A DNA stretch of 64,000 nucleotides from Steinernema hermaphroditum (GCA_030435675.1 CM059624.1:3372769-3436768); one strand, 5' to 3'. Counted from the first letter of the stretch, positions 37,196 through 48,772 are shown. The notes: generated from the letters alone by a model not told the origin. Numbers and translations are program-made.

Positions 37196-37396
37196 TATCT
37201 CACTGTTTGAACTTACATCTGAAATGAGCACTTTGCAGACAACTGATAGCAGCAGAAGTGCGAATGCAGCAACTTTTTGCAGATTGTCACAAGTAAACAG
37301 CGATATTTCAAGGGCCCAACTGAAGAAAGGGGTCTATTATAGATAGTCAAACCAGTTTGTTTATTGCGTCACAGTTATGGCGTTTCCGTTGAAAAT
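37196..37396 (+). repeat. 200-bp direct repeat right of the transposon (DR2)
   Basis: This is the diverged partner of DR1. It begins with the target-site TA of the transposon, so the element inserted at, or defines, the junction between two tandem units. Confidence 0.85.
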
Positions 37397-37834
37397 CATT
37401 GAAAAACAAACATTGTGCCAATCGTAAGCTCATGTTCTATAAACATAAGATTCAATGAAGCATGGGATGCCAGAAGAGCTCAGGCTGCCCATGCGAACGG
37501 TGAGCACTTTTAGTAAAGTATGTAAGTAGTTTTGGCAATAAACAGACATTTTTGAAAACAGATGTTATCCCTAGTCCAATAGATGGACCGCTGCCGCATA
37601 ACATAGCATGAAGATCCTATTTGTCTTTTAGTTTTGACCTCATTTCATAAATGTTAAACATAATACCAACACGGTATCAGGAATGGATGCGGCTTCAAGA
37701 GATGTCCTTTGTTTCATCTGATGAGAGGCTGAATGTCATGGATTCATGAAAAGAAGCCGAACATTAACATATCGGATTCCTCGACTTCAGTTGCACAATT
37801 CATAGAGTGCAGTTGTGTTTATTACATAGCATTT

Positions 37835-39359
37835 CTAGCACAAACAAAACCAGATAAAACAGGCGGTTATCAGGCAAATAAGAGAAAATGAAGGGCCGCC
37901 ACATGCGATGGACGAAGTGGACGTGAAGCCTGGCGTAACTTCAGATTCTACGGGCCGAACAGTCGTGATCTCTCTCGATTCAGGAACTACCAATGGAAGA
38001 GACTTCGAGAATCCAACTCTCTTCTTTCCGATGTCATATATCTGACAGTAAGCTCTGGTGAAGGGGCCTCCAAGTACCCACGTGTTTTGTTGTTCCTTTT
38101 CTGATATGCCGTTAAGAAGCAGAGTGCAGTGGTCATCGTTTTTAGCACCAATGTACTCATGAGGTGCAATCGTGTATGGCCAACCACCTATCTCAAACGT
38201 TATGTGCGGCATCGTAGCATTACAGGAAATAACGTAATCATCTCCATCGATTTCTGCTCCAATAGCTTTGGCGATCTTGTCCATCACCGTTTTCGGTCCG
38301 TTTAAGTGACTGCTGCCCGTATCCGATATCACCTTCCAATTGGGGTGCTTCCCGATAGTTGACTTGCCGACAGATATATGATCAAGTGGCATATAAAATT
38401 GCCCACCCTCGAGAAGATCATTGAATCGGAAATCTGGACTGCAATGCTCATAGTCCGCTCCACCGATAGTGAGCTGTCCAGCCAGACTATCATCAGAAGG
38501 TTTCTCGTTGCTAAGCCACATTGTAAGAAGGGGCTCATCGATGAGCCCCTGACCGAGAGCATTAATTAACGGAGGAGTGCCAAGATAAGCTTCAAGGGCC
38601 AATCCGAATATTCCGTCGTAATACGCATAGTATGGATCTGTGATTCTTGCAGCCTGTCGGTGGTGCAAAGGTGGTGTTCGGTATAACGAGATCACCCAAT
38701 CGCACTGTGTCTTGGCCAGTAAAAACGCGTGCAGATCCCGCACCGTACTCAATCGACCGAGGTTTCCAATCATCGTCGAATACGTACGTGGAAGAGGCTC
38801 TGCTGTCAAACTGATTCTTGTACGGACATTGATTTACTTTGTTTATATCTTTCTGCTTCTGACAGGGGTCAGCTGAAATGAAATCAGAGTACAGTAGAGA
38901 GCATAATCCAAGCAGAAGACACCAGACTTTCCTAGGTAGACATCACTTCTAAAAAACTGCCGTGTTCTGTGCCTTCTTGACTAAGAGAATATCAACAAAA
39001 CTTACAAGAATTCGAACTGATACAGCTCTGTACATTAATGCCCTCATTCCACTCCTTCTTCCCACATATAGAGTCGGCCACCCAAAGGCCAGAACTTCCA
39101 GTGTCCAGAATAACGCTGAAATATTGCGGCGGAGTTCCGATGCTAATGTTAGTGACATAGAACAAGTCGTCATAATCCACAGGTACAGAAAGAAGAGAAC
39201 GTCCTTTTTGGCCGCCTTAAAGAGGAGTTTAATGTCGCCCAATGGTCAATTACCTGCTGCGAACTCTTTGCGAGGACGAGGCTTGACTGAAATTTGGAAA
39301 CGATGAACAGCCGCGAAGGCTAATTCTGATAGCAAGAGGAGCGCGAGAACCTCTCGCAT
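37835..39359 (-). pseudogene. Pepsin-like aspartic protease P1 with tail anchor-like C-terminus; one-base frame break
   Basis: Exons 39254-39359, 39006-39215 and 37835-38872. Signal peptide MREVLALLLLSELAFA. The N-lobe catalytic motif is LDTGSSGLW (Asp ~73), the flap IEYGAGSARVF and the C-lobe motif ISDTGSSHLNGP: a complete A1-family set. The sum of exon lengths is one base over a multiple of three. The frame is lost near 38660, between VIPNTTFA and ARITDPYYAYYDGIFGLA, both expected parts of the fold. After the core the protein has a Ser/Thr-rich stretch and a hydrophobic end (FSLICLITACFIWFCLC) preceded by small residues (SSIACGG), as in GPI-attachment signals. AATAAA follows the stop by ~20 bases. 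No GATA/TATA promoter module like that of P2 is visible. It could be a pseudogene, a sequence error, or use an unseen splice. Confidence 0.6.
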
Positions 39360-39866
39360 GCTGTGTCGCTTGATTGTGATGCTCCTTTTGGTATGTAGCT
39401 CAAAATATAGAGCACAACACAAGAGGCCAAAATGGGCAACAAAGAGTGAGATATTTTAATCGTTTCTATTGAACTGAGGAATTGAGGATTTTAAATTGGA
39501 AACCACCTTCAGAGATCGATCACTCATTTCTGAGAGACCGACCGCTAGCCAAGGACACAAGTGGAAGATCGCACCTAAAATTTGAATTACCAACTGATTT
39601 CCAAGCTCAAGCAGTCTTCTGATCGTTCATTCATTGCTATTTTAGTATGTCAAGCTCTCAGAGGAAAATAGAGGTAAAAAGGCGTTTCCTTTTATACCGT
39701 CAGTCGTGGCTGTTGGTGCCGGCAATTTCCGATGGTCAATGCGCCCCAATAAGAGGTCAGTTTTCAGAAAGAACGTATTTGGACGATAACACTCAAATAC
39801 GATTATTTGACGAAAGTATTTATTTACGTTACAATAAATTACTAGTCAGATAGTGTAAAGACATGT

Positions 39867-41212
39867 TTAGGCCTGGGCGTTGGAAAAGCCGATCTTTTGG
39901 TTTCCGATGTCGTAGACCTGGCAGAACTGGCGGATCCAGGGGTCGCCAAGGATCCAGGAAGGTCCGAAGCCCATGCTCTCCTGTCCGAAGAAGCCGAACT
40001 GGCACTGTCCCTGTCCCATCTGGAGGTTGTAGTTGTGCGACTTGATGGCGTACTTCTGTCCGCCGATGGTGAGGACGACATCGGGGGTGCCAGAGCAGGG
40101 GATGGTGTATCCTCCCTCGACGGCCTGGGCTCCGACGGCCTGGGCGATGGCGTCAACGATGTCTTGAGGTCCTCCGACGAGGGAGGTGCCGGTGTCGGAG
40201 ATGACATCCCATCCCTGGCTGCTGGAGTAGGAGCCAGCGGTGACGGCGTCCATGCGGAACTGCCAGTAGGTGGCCGAGGAAAGGGGAACGTAGGTGATCT
40301 GGGAACCGCAGTGGGCGGTGTCGACGCCTCCGTAAGTATAAAGACCGCCCTTCATGTTGTTAACGTTGCCCTTCTCTTCCATCCAGACGGTGAAGACGGG
40401 CTGGTCGAGAAGACCCTGGTTGATGGCGTTGATCAGAGGGGGGACGACACCGTCGACGGCGAGGGACTGGAAGCCGAGACCGAGGATTCCGTCAATAGGG
40501 TCAGAGGCGAAGAACTGAGCGATGGAGGTAGCCTGTCCGAAGGTGGTCTTGGGGACGGAGAGCTGGGTGGTGCCCTTGTCTCCGAAACGGACGGTATCCT
40601 GACCGAGGAATCCCTGAGCGGATCCAGTTCCGTACTGGATGGTCCACTGCTGTCCGTTCTTCACATAGGTGGAGGACTTCGAGCTGTCGAACTTGTTCTT
40701 GGACGAGCAGGCGGAGTCGAGGACCTTGGGCTGCGAGCCGCAACACGAGGGGTCGCAGATGATCTGGCAGAAGGCTAAATCCGTTGGATAGCTTTTATAA
40801 CAGTACACAATGCCATACTGGGGTCGGAGCAGTAGTCAGGGCATCCTCCGTTTCCACCGCCTCCCTGTCCGCAGGTGGTGTCAGGGATCCAGAGGTTGGC
40901 ACTTCCGGTGTCAAGAACGACGGCGAAGGTCTGGTCGGGGGTTCCGATGGTGATGTTTCCGATGTACTGGGTGTCAGTGTAGTCGTTGACAACCTGGCCG
41001 ACCTTGGCGAGCTTGTTGAGACGGAGTCCCTGGCGGAACTGCTGGTACTGCTTCCAGGTTCCTAAAAGATAAAATCAGTCGTACCGTTCAGGTTCGTCTG
41101 ACTAACCTTCGCGCATCATGCGCTGGCGACGGCTTTCGATGCGGGTGATGGGCACCTGGAAGAGTGCATGGGCGACGACGCCCATAAGGGCGAGGAGAAC
41201 GAGGACCTTCAT
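39867..41212 (-). CDS. Secreted pepsin-like aspartic protease P2 (nematode intestinal ASP type)
   Basis: Exons 41107-41212, 40819-41061 and 39867-40774 encode 418 aa. Signal peptide [16 protein letters not shown], then a short basic propeptide ([13 protein letters not shown]). The catalytic Asp lie in [11 protein letters not shown] (~86) and VISDTGTSL (~310), with the flap [11 protein letters not shown]. Cys-rich inserts ([18 protein letters not shown]) after the first catalytic loop suggest extra disulfides, as in nematode digestive ASP proteases. The gene end [17 protein letters not shown] is canonical for family A1. The enzyme would be activated in an acidic gut lumen or lysosome and digest proteins. 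Introns are 41-45 bp. Poly(A) signal AATAAA (minus) lies ~50 bp after the stop. P2' is a near-identical copy; P3 and P4 are paralogues of equal length. Confidence 0.93.
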
Positions 41213-41254
41213 GGCCAGTTGAGGAGCTGGTGCCTTCTCCGTTGCCAGAGCCTC

Positions 41255-41373
41255 CTTTTATGCAAGCTCGGAACCGGATGACCCGCCTTAGTGACGCACG
41301 CGATAAGCGTTATGCCGAGTGGCTACACCCACTTTGGAAACTGATTTCACGTTTCATCGGAGCGCTTATCAGT
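41255..41373 (-). promoter_or_regulatory. Compact promoter of P2: TATA-like box, CCGGATGA element, two GATA sites
   Basis: Reading away from the ATG: GCATAAAAGG (41254-41263) about 45 bp upstream, a CCGGATGA block (plus-strand sequence, ~41273-41280), GATAAG (41302-41307) and ACTGATAAG on the minus strand (41365-41373). ACTGATAA is the site preferred by intestinal GATA factors such as C. elegans ELT-2. The same order occurs before P2', P3 and P4. Confidence 0.55.
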
Positions 41374-41572
41374 TCGAGCTAGGCAGTAAAGTGCCCATTG
41401 CGGAAATGTGCCCTTTTTCTGAAGAACTGAAAGCATCAAACTGTTCTCTGCTCAACTTTACGATCAAATTGCACCAAAAATCAACTGTTGCTTAATGTCG
41501 GCTTGGCACGTCCCTACATCGATAATTGTTGCCAACTGCGGATTTTTAGAGACATGTGTTTAACTATTCAAA

Positions 41573-42872
41573 TTCAAAATACATTCAAAATTTTTCAACT
41601 GAGATAACACCTGAACCGACTTGAGATAGGTGACGCGATGTAACTTGTGTACAAATAGATCTCTTCCAGTGACATGTTATTTGACAGTTCATGGTTGAGG
41701 TTGCGCTTCAAACATCAACATGATGTGGTGATAAGAAAGCCCACATTTTCTCAGAAATAGTGTCGAACTGTTCATTCATCAAACAGGGTAAGTTGCATTG
41801 TAGAGTTAGCGGTTCAGGCTTTCCAGTAATTTTTCGTCAGCTTGAGTAGCCGACATAGATCGAGTCGGGCGGTACTACCGTCCTTCTATGCGGACTTTGA
41901 AGCTTGCAGCTCAAGCACAGGTTTTTTCTAGGTTTCCTTTTTGAGATTTTAAAGCACGTTTAATGGCTAGTAATCGGCTCTCATTTAGCAATCACTAACC
42001 GGCTACTAACCAAACTTCGGTTTTGATGTTGTCCAGTTGTGTCTCTATATTGTTGTGTTTGACGTCATTTGTGATCGACGCCTTTCTGTATTTTTGCAAG
42101 CATTCCATTTCATCCCATAGTTTTAAACACACCAGTGACGCTTTTCGAGTGTCGTGGTTATTGTAGTAAGGTGTTAAAAATAGTCTGCGATTACAAAGTG
42201 ATTAAAGAGCACCTCGATGCTCATGCCCGAGAATCAAAAGTTCAAAGCTTATCGTAGATAACCACAAGCATGGGTTCGGTTCGGTTCTGATCTCAATGTT
42301 CAGGTGATTTTTCGTTGGGATGGATGTGCGTCGGTTCGGTTCGGTTCTGATCTCAATGGTTCGGTTCTGATCTCAATGTTCAGGTGATTTTTCGTTGGGA
42401 TGGATGTGCGGGTGGAATCCCATCCACATGTTGAACTACAGAAGACTCCCTACACAAAGGAAGGACCCTTTTATATCGAAATATTGTCTTTTTAGTGTAC
42501 AGCCATCCCCGTCGATAAACAAGAGCTAAAAGGCACAACAAATTGCGGTTAGTGCACCGTTCCGTGTGTCTACGACATCTATAAAGTTGTGATTATCCGT
42601 AATGATGGTGTCAGCACCCTCAGCAGGATCTGTAGATATCATCACAATGACTATTCACAAAACAAGTTCACTGTCTAAATATCGCGAAGTCCTGAATATC
42701 GCAAAACTCTTCCGATGGCTGCATTGAACGTGGTATTTTAAAGAGATGACCTCCATAAACCTCGATTAATCCTTATTCCAATGTTTTCTGTCCTCTCAAG
42801 TTTAAAGAACTATATCGTCTCCGATATTTTTATTATTGGCAGTCGTAACATCACAGTATTCCCAACAATCAT
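41573..42872. other. P2-P3 spacer, absent from duplication copy 2
   Basis: About 1.3 kb without a coding signal, lying between the upstream region of P2 and the stop codon of P3. It includes a small tandem repeat at 42.27-42.41 kb. Copy 2 of the segmental duplication has lost all of it, together with most of the P3 last exon. Confidence 0.6.
42272..42411 (+). repeat. Minisatellite-like tandem repeat
   Basis: A ~62-base unit (GGTTCGGTTCTGATCTCAAT followed by GTTCAGGTGATTTTTCGTTG and GGATGGATGTGCG) is present twice, with an extra partial GGTTCTGATCTCAATG unit between. The GGTTC pentamer is itself repeated at the unit start. Confidence 0.8.
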
Positions 42873-44213
42873 CTACGGATGAGCGCTGGCAAATCCAATT
42901 CGCTGACCGCCCAAATCATAAACGTGACAGAATTGACGGATCAAAGGATCGCCCAGAACCCAAGAAGGACCGAAACCGTCGTTATCCATCGAATTGAAGG
43001 CGAGAGTACAATCGCCACCCACGATGTTCAGCTTGTAGTTGTGCTCCTTGATGGCGTATTTTCGGCCTCCGATAGTGAATACAATGTCTGGTGTTCCGGA
43101 GCAGGGAAGAACATAACCGTATTCGTCTTCTAGATGTGCGCCGACAGCTTGAGCAATACCTTCAATCACGGCCTGAGGTCCTTCGATAAGGGAAGTGCCC
43201 GTGTCGGAGAAAACGTCCCATCCCGCATTGTTGTTATAGTCGCCAACAGAGACGCCATCCATCCTGAACTGCCAGTAGCTGACCTGAGTCAGGGCGACGT
43301 AGTTAATGTCGTCGGAACAGTGCTGCGTGTCCAGGGCGCCATAGGTGAACAGACCCCCGTGCACGTTGTCCACGTCACCTTTCTCTTCCATCCAGACGCT
43401 GAAGAGAGGCTGGTCAAGTAGGCCCTGATAGATGGCGTTCATCAATGGTGGCAAGATGTGGTTTTGTGCCAACGACTGGAAGGCGAGGCCAAGAATGCCG
43501 TCAAATGGATCGTCGACGAACACAGGTGCGATGGAGGTGGCCTGTCCAAAAGTGGTGTTGGGGATAATGAGCTGGCTGGTTCCAGCATCTCCAAAGGCAA
43601 CCGTATCCTCTCCGTAGAATCCCATAGCCGCTCCGCTGCCGTACTTAATGCTCCATCCCTCACCGTTCTTCACATAAGAGGATGACTTGGAGCTATTGAA
43701 CTTGCGCTTGTTGAAGCAGTTGGAAAGGAAAATTGTTTTCTGACCGTGACAGCACTGAGGATCGCACAAGATCTTGCAGAACGCTGAAAATCAAGTGCTC
43801 TGTGGAGTTGTATGCCTCTCAACTTACTAGGATCTTTGCAGTAATCTGGACAAGGATCGCTTCCGTCATCCTTTCCACATGATGAGTCGGTGACCCAGAG
43901 GTTGGCACTTCCGGTGTCAAGAATGACAGAAAAACTCTGGGCAGGCGTGCCGATGGTGATGTTTCCGACGTATTGAGTGTCGGTGTAGTCATTCACAACC
44001 TGGCCAATCTTCTCAAGATTAGTTACACGTGATTTCTCTCTATATTGCTCATAGTTCTTCCATGTGCCTAAATTTCCATTTTGATACAAATTACCCATAC
44101 GCCTTACCTTCACGCACCGCTCGCTCACGTCGACTCTCGATTCTTCTAAGGGGTATTTGGAACGACGCTGAGGCAGCAACGCCAATGAGAGCGAAGAAAA
44201 CGAGCACCTTCAT
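42873..44213 (-). CDS. Secreted pepsin-like aspartic protease P3
   Basis: Exons 44108-44213, 43828-44067 and 42873-43783 encode 418 aa. Signal peptide [16 protein letters not shown], then a propeptide with [15 protein letters not shown]-lobe [11 protein letters not shown], flap [12 protein letters not shown]-lobe [13 protein letters not shown]. The extra Cys pairs are conserved ([18 protein letters not shown]). It differs from P2 and P4 in the substrate-cleft neighbourhood ([17 protein letters not shown] against [17 protein letters not shown]), so a different cleavage preference is plausible. Intron positions match P2. AATAAA (minus) follows the stop by ~45 bp. The partial copy P3' lies at 49.0-49.6 kb. 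Confidence 0.92.
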
Positions 44214-44249
44214 GACCAGGTGAGGATCCTCGACAGCATCTTTTTTCTC

Positions 44250-44355
44250 TCCTTTTAAGGACCGAACCGGATGACTTCAACACTGACGCACACGATAAGG
44301 GAGCGTTGCAAGGTGCTTTCCAACGTGATTGCGCATTTAATCGACGCGTTTATCA
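44250..44355 (-). promoter_or_regulatory. P3 promoter module with two GATA sites
   Basis: TCCTTTTAAGGA (TATA-like position), GAACCGGATGACTT, GATAAG at 44294-44299 and TTTATCAG (CTGATAAA on the minus strand) at 44348-44355 repeat the order seen before P2 and P4. Confidence 0.5.
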
Positions 44356-45250
44356 GCATGCTGTAAACTGTGCGGCGCTCAGTTGTGACCAACTTTGCAA
44401 GCCTGCATGTTTGAGGACCCGTGGGTATCCAAGATACTTTTGGACTGCAGAACGCCAGTCAAGATCCAAATCGTTCTGCAAACAAATCAGAGGAACAAAA
44501 TGGTCTCTAACTCATGCAGATCATCTTAGATGATGACAACAAACAAAGACGAAAATAAAGCTGACAGACATAGAAAAAACGGCGACTGATTAAAACGGAC
44601 CGATAGTGACACAGATCAATCATCACACGACATCACGTCGTTGTTTACGTGACGTGGCAATGACAGGAAACGACATTTTATGTTTGAGACTACTTCGAAC
44701 AGTACCACTAATATGATGCGTTTCATATAATCCGATTCAGCCGATGATTCTCGATCGAGCAAATCATATCTCACTGTTAGAACTTACATCTGAAGTGAGC
44801 ACTTTGCAGAGAACAAATAGCAGCAGAAGTGCGAACGCAGCACTTTTTGCAGAGTGTCACAAGTAAACAGCGATATTTCAAGGGCCCAACTGAGGAGAGG
44901 GGTCGATTATAGGTAGTCAACCCAGTTTTGTTTACTGCGTCACAGTTATGGCGTTTCCGTTGAAAATCATTGAAAAACAAACATTGTGCCAATCGTAAGC
45001 TCATGTTCTATAAACATAAGATTCAATGAAGCATGGGATGCCAGAAGAGCTCAGGCTGCCCATGCGAACGGTGAGCACTTTTAGTAAAGTATGTAAGTAG
45101 TTTTAGCACTAAGCAGACATCTTTAAAAACAGATGTTGTCTCCTACTTCCTAATCCAATACGTAGACCGCTGCCTCATAACATAGCATGAAGATCCTCGA
45201 CTTCAGTTGAAAAATTCATAGAGTGCAGTTGTGTTTATTACAGAGCATTT

Positions 45251-46776
45251 CTAGCACAAACAAAACCAAATAAAACAGGTGGTTATCAGGCAAATAAGAG
45301 AAAATGAAGGACCGCCACATGCGATGGACGAAGTGGACGTGAAGCCTGGCGTAACTTCAGGTTCCACAGGTCGAACAGTCGTGATCTCTCTTGATTCAGG
45401 AACTACCAATGGAAGAGACTTCGAGAATCCAACTCTCTTCTTTCCGATGTCATATATCTGACAGTAAGCTCTGGTGAAGGGGCCTCCAAGTACCCACGTG
45501 TTTTGTTGTTCCTTTTCTGATATTCCGTTAAGAAGCAGAGTGCAGTGGTCATCGTTTTTAGCACCAATGTACTGATGAGGTGCAATCGAGTATGGCCAAC
45601 CACCTATCTCAAACGTTATGTGCGGCATCGTAGCATTACAGGAAATAACGTAATCATCTCCATCGATTTCTGCTCCAATAGCTTTGGCTAACTTGTCCAT
45701 CACCGTTTTCGGTCCATTTAAATGACTGCTGCCCGTGTCCGATATCACCTTCCAATTGGGGTGCTTCCAGATCGTTGACTTTTCCGACAGATATATGATC
45801 AAGTGGCATAAAAAATTGCCCACCCTCGAGAAGATCATTGAAACGGAAATCTGGACTGCAATGCTCATAGTCCGCTCCACCGACAGTGAGCTGTCCAAAC
45901 GGACTATCATCAGAAGGTTTCTCGTTGCTAAGCCACATTGTAAGAAGGGGCTCATCGATGAGCCCCTGACCGAGAGCATTAATTAACGGAGGAGTGCCAA
46001 GATAAGCTTCAAGGGCCAATCCGAATATTCCGTCGTAATACGCATAGTATGGATCTGTGATTCTTGCAGCCTGTCGGTGGTGCAAAGGTGGTGTTCGGTA
46101 TAACGAGATCACCCAATCGCACTGTGTCTTGGCCAGTAAAAACGCGTGCAGATCCCGCACCGTACTCAATCGACCGAGGTTTCCAATCATCGTCGAATAC
46201 GTACGTGGAAGAGGCTCTGCTGTCAAACTGATTCTTGTACGGACATTGATTTACTTTGTTTATATCTTTCTGCTTCTGACAGGGGTCAGCTGAAATGAAA
46301 TCAGAGTACAGTAGAGAGCATAATCCAAGCAGAAGACACCAGACTTTCCTAGGTAGACATCACTTCTAAAAAACTGCCGTGTTCTGTGCCTTCTTGACTA
46401 AGAGAATATCAACAAAACTTACAAGAATTCGAACTGATACAGCTCTGTACATTAATGCCCTCATTCCACTCCTTCTTCCCACATATAGAGTCGGCCACCC
46501 AAAGGCCAGAACTTCCAGTGTCCAGAATAACGCTGAAATATTGCGGCGGAGTTCCGATGCTAATGTTAGTGACATAGAACAAGTCGTCATAATCCACAGG
46601 TACAGAAAGAAGAGAACGTCCTTTTTGGCCGCCTTAAAGAGGAGTTTAATGTCGCCCAATGGTCAATTACCTGCTGCGAACTCTTTGCGAGGACGAGGCT
46701 TGACTGAAATTTGGAAACGATGAACAGCCGCGAAGGCTAATTCTGATAGCAAGAGGAGCGCGAGAACCTCTCGCAT
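45251..46776 (-). pseudogene. Aspartic protease P1' (duplicate of P1) with two frame breaks
   Basis: Exons 46671-46776, 46423-46632 and 45251-46289, by direct correspondence with P1. It shares the P1 frame break near 46077, so that lesion predates the duplication. It also has one extra T near 45781 (GACTTTTCCGAC against GACTTGCCGAC), which breaks the frame just before the second catalytic motif ISDTGSSHLNGP. Signal peptide, LDTGSSGLW and the hydrophobic tail are otherwise kept. Substitutions such as HEYIGAKND to HQYIGAKND are few. It is most likely non-functional. Confidence 0.75.
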
Positions 46777-47262
46777 GCTGTGTCGCTTGATTGTGATGCT
46801 CCTTTTGGTATGTAGCTCAAAATATAGAGCACAACACAAGAGGCCAAAATGGGCAACAAAGAGTGAGATATTTTAATCGTTTCTATTGAACTGAGGAATT
46901 GAGGATTTTAAATTGGAAACCACCTTCAGAGATTGATCACTCATTTCTGAGAGACGGACCGCTAGCCAAGGACACAAGTGGAAGATCGCACCCAAAATTT
47001 GAATTACCAACAGATTTCCAAGCTCAAGCAGTCTTCTGATCGTTCATTCATTGCTATTTTAGTATGTCAAGCTGTCAAGTCAAGTATGTCAACCGTCAGT
47101 CGTGGCTGTTGGTGCCGGCAATTTCCGATGGTCAATGCGCCCCAATAAGAGGTCAGTTTTCAGAAAGAACGTATTTGGACGATAACACTCAAATACGATT
47201 ATTTGACGAAAGTATTTATTTACGTTACAATAAATTACTAGTCAGATAGTGTAAAGACATGT

Positions 47263-48611
47263 TTAGGCCTGGGCGTTGGAAAAGCCGATCTTTTGGTTTC
47301 CGATGTCGTAGACCTGGCAGAACTGGCGGATCCAGGGGTCGCCAAGGATCCAGGAAGGTCCGAAGCCCATGCTCTCCTGTCCGAAGAAGCCGAACTGGCA
47401 CTGTCCCTGTCCCATCTGGAGGTTGTAGTTGTGCGACTTGATGGCGTACTTCTGTCCGCCGATGGTGAGGACGACATCGGGGGTGCCAGAGCAGGGGATG
47501 GTGTATCCTCCCTCGACGGCCTGGGCTCCGACGGCCTGGGCGATGGCGTCAACGATGTCTTGAGGTCCTCCGACGAGGGAGGTGCCGGTGTCGGAGATGA
47601 CATCCCATCCCTGGCTGCTGGAGTAGGAGCCAGCGGTGACGGCGTCCATGCGGAACTGCCAGTAGGTGGCCGAGGAAAGGGGAACGTAGGTGATCTGGGA
47701 ACCGCAGTGGGCGGTGTCGACGCCTCCGTAAGTATAAAGACCGCCCTTCATGTTGTTAACGTTGCCCTTCTCTTCCATCCAGACGGTGAAGACGGGCTGG
47801 TCGAGAAGACCCTGGTTGATGGCGTTGATCAGAGGGGGGACGACACCGTCGACGGCGAGGGACTGGAAGCCGAGACCGAGGATTCCGTCAATAGGGTCAG
47901 AGGCGAAGAACTGAGCGATGGAGGTAGCCTGTCCGAAGGTGGTCTTGGGGACGGAGAGCTGGGTGGTGCCCTTGTCTCCGAAACGGACGGTATCCTGACC
48001 GAGGAATCCCTGAGCGGATCCAGTTCCGTACTGGATGGTCCACTGCTGTCCGTTCTTCACATAGGTGGAGGACTTCGAGCTGTCGAACTTGTTCTTGGAC
48101 GAGCAGGCGGAGTCGAGGACCTTGGGCTGAGAGCTGCAGCACGAGCGGTCGCAGATGATCTCGCAGAAGGCTAAATCCGTTGATTAGCTTTTATAACAGT
48201 ACACAATGACATACTGGGGTCGGAGCAGTAGTCAGGGCATCCTCCGTTTCCACCGCCTCCCTGTCCGCAGGTGGTGTCAGGGATCCAGAGGTTGGCACTT
48301 CCGGTGTCAAGAACGACGGCGAAGGTCTGGTCGGGGGTTCCGATGGTGATGTTTCCGATGTACTGGGTGTCAGTGTAGTCGTTGACAACCTGGCCGACCT
48401 TGGCGAGCTTGTTGAGACGGAGTCCCTGGCGGAACTGCTGGTACTGCTTCCAGGTTCCTAAACCACAAAATCAGTCGTACCGTTCAGATGGTTCGTCTGA
48501 CTAACCTTCGCGCACCATGCGCTGGCGACGGCTTTCGATGCGGGTGATGGGCGCCTGGAAAACGGCATGGGCTACGACGCCCATAAGGGCGAGGAGAACG
48601 AGGACCTTCAT
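47263..48611 (-). CDS. Secreted pepsin-like aspartic protease P2' (duplicate of P2)
   Basis: Exons 48506-48611, 48215-48457 and 47263-48170 encode 418 aa. The last exon is essentially identical to that of P2. Differences cluster in exon 1 ([10 protein letters not shown] and RRQRMVREG against [10 protein letters not shown] and RRQRMMREG) and at the start of exon 3 ([16 protein letters not shown] against [16 protein letters not shown]). Both catalytic motifs, DTGSANLW and DTGTSL, are intact, so a working second copy is expected. The change from Pro to Arg in the Cys-rich insert is the only striking replacement. Confidence 0.92.
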
Positions 48612-48653
48612 GGCCAGTTGAGGAGCTGGTGCCTTCTCCGTCGCCACAGCCTC

Positions 48654-48772
48654 CTTTTATGCAAGCTCGGAGCCGGATGACCCGCCTTAGTGACGCACGC
48701 GATAAGCGTTGTGCCGAGTGGCTACACCCACTTTGGAAACTGATTTCACGTTTCATCGGAGCGCTTATCAGT
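48654..48772 (-). promoter_or_regulatory. P2' promoter module with two GATA sites
   Basis: The same TATA-like CTTTTATGC, CCGGATGACC, GATAAG (48701-48706) and CTTATCAGT (48764-48772) as P2. The 36 bp from 48675 to 48710 are repeated at 48991-49026 inside the deletion scar. Confidence 0.5.

Larger units (their letters stand above)
35207..44421. repeat. Tandem segmental duplication, copy 1 (9.2 kb)
   Basis: The block starts at TGGGTATCCAAGATACTTTT (35207) and ends at GTTTGAGGACCCG (44421). Copy 2 starts directly at 44422 with the same TGGGTATCC and ends at the same GAGGACCCG (49780). The ambiguity at the junction is 2 bp (CG). Copy 1 contains the proteases P1, P2 and P3 plus a 1.44-kb transposon and a 1.3-kb P2-P3 spacer that are missing from copy 2. 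Confidence 0.9.

Noticed and set aside
38640..38690. A 34-bp intron that would restore the P1 reading frame
   Set aside because: It would remove the conserved VIPNTTF strand, uses a weak GTTATA donor and is shorter than the other introns here. The frame break is the simpler reading, though cDNA could reverse this.
39897..40778. A 293-codon plus-strand frame opposite P2 (and the same at 47293-48174 and 50858-51859)
   Set aside because: It is the antisense shadow of the GC-rich third codon positions of the protease exons. The minus strand has catalytic motifs, signal peptides and phase-matched introns.
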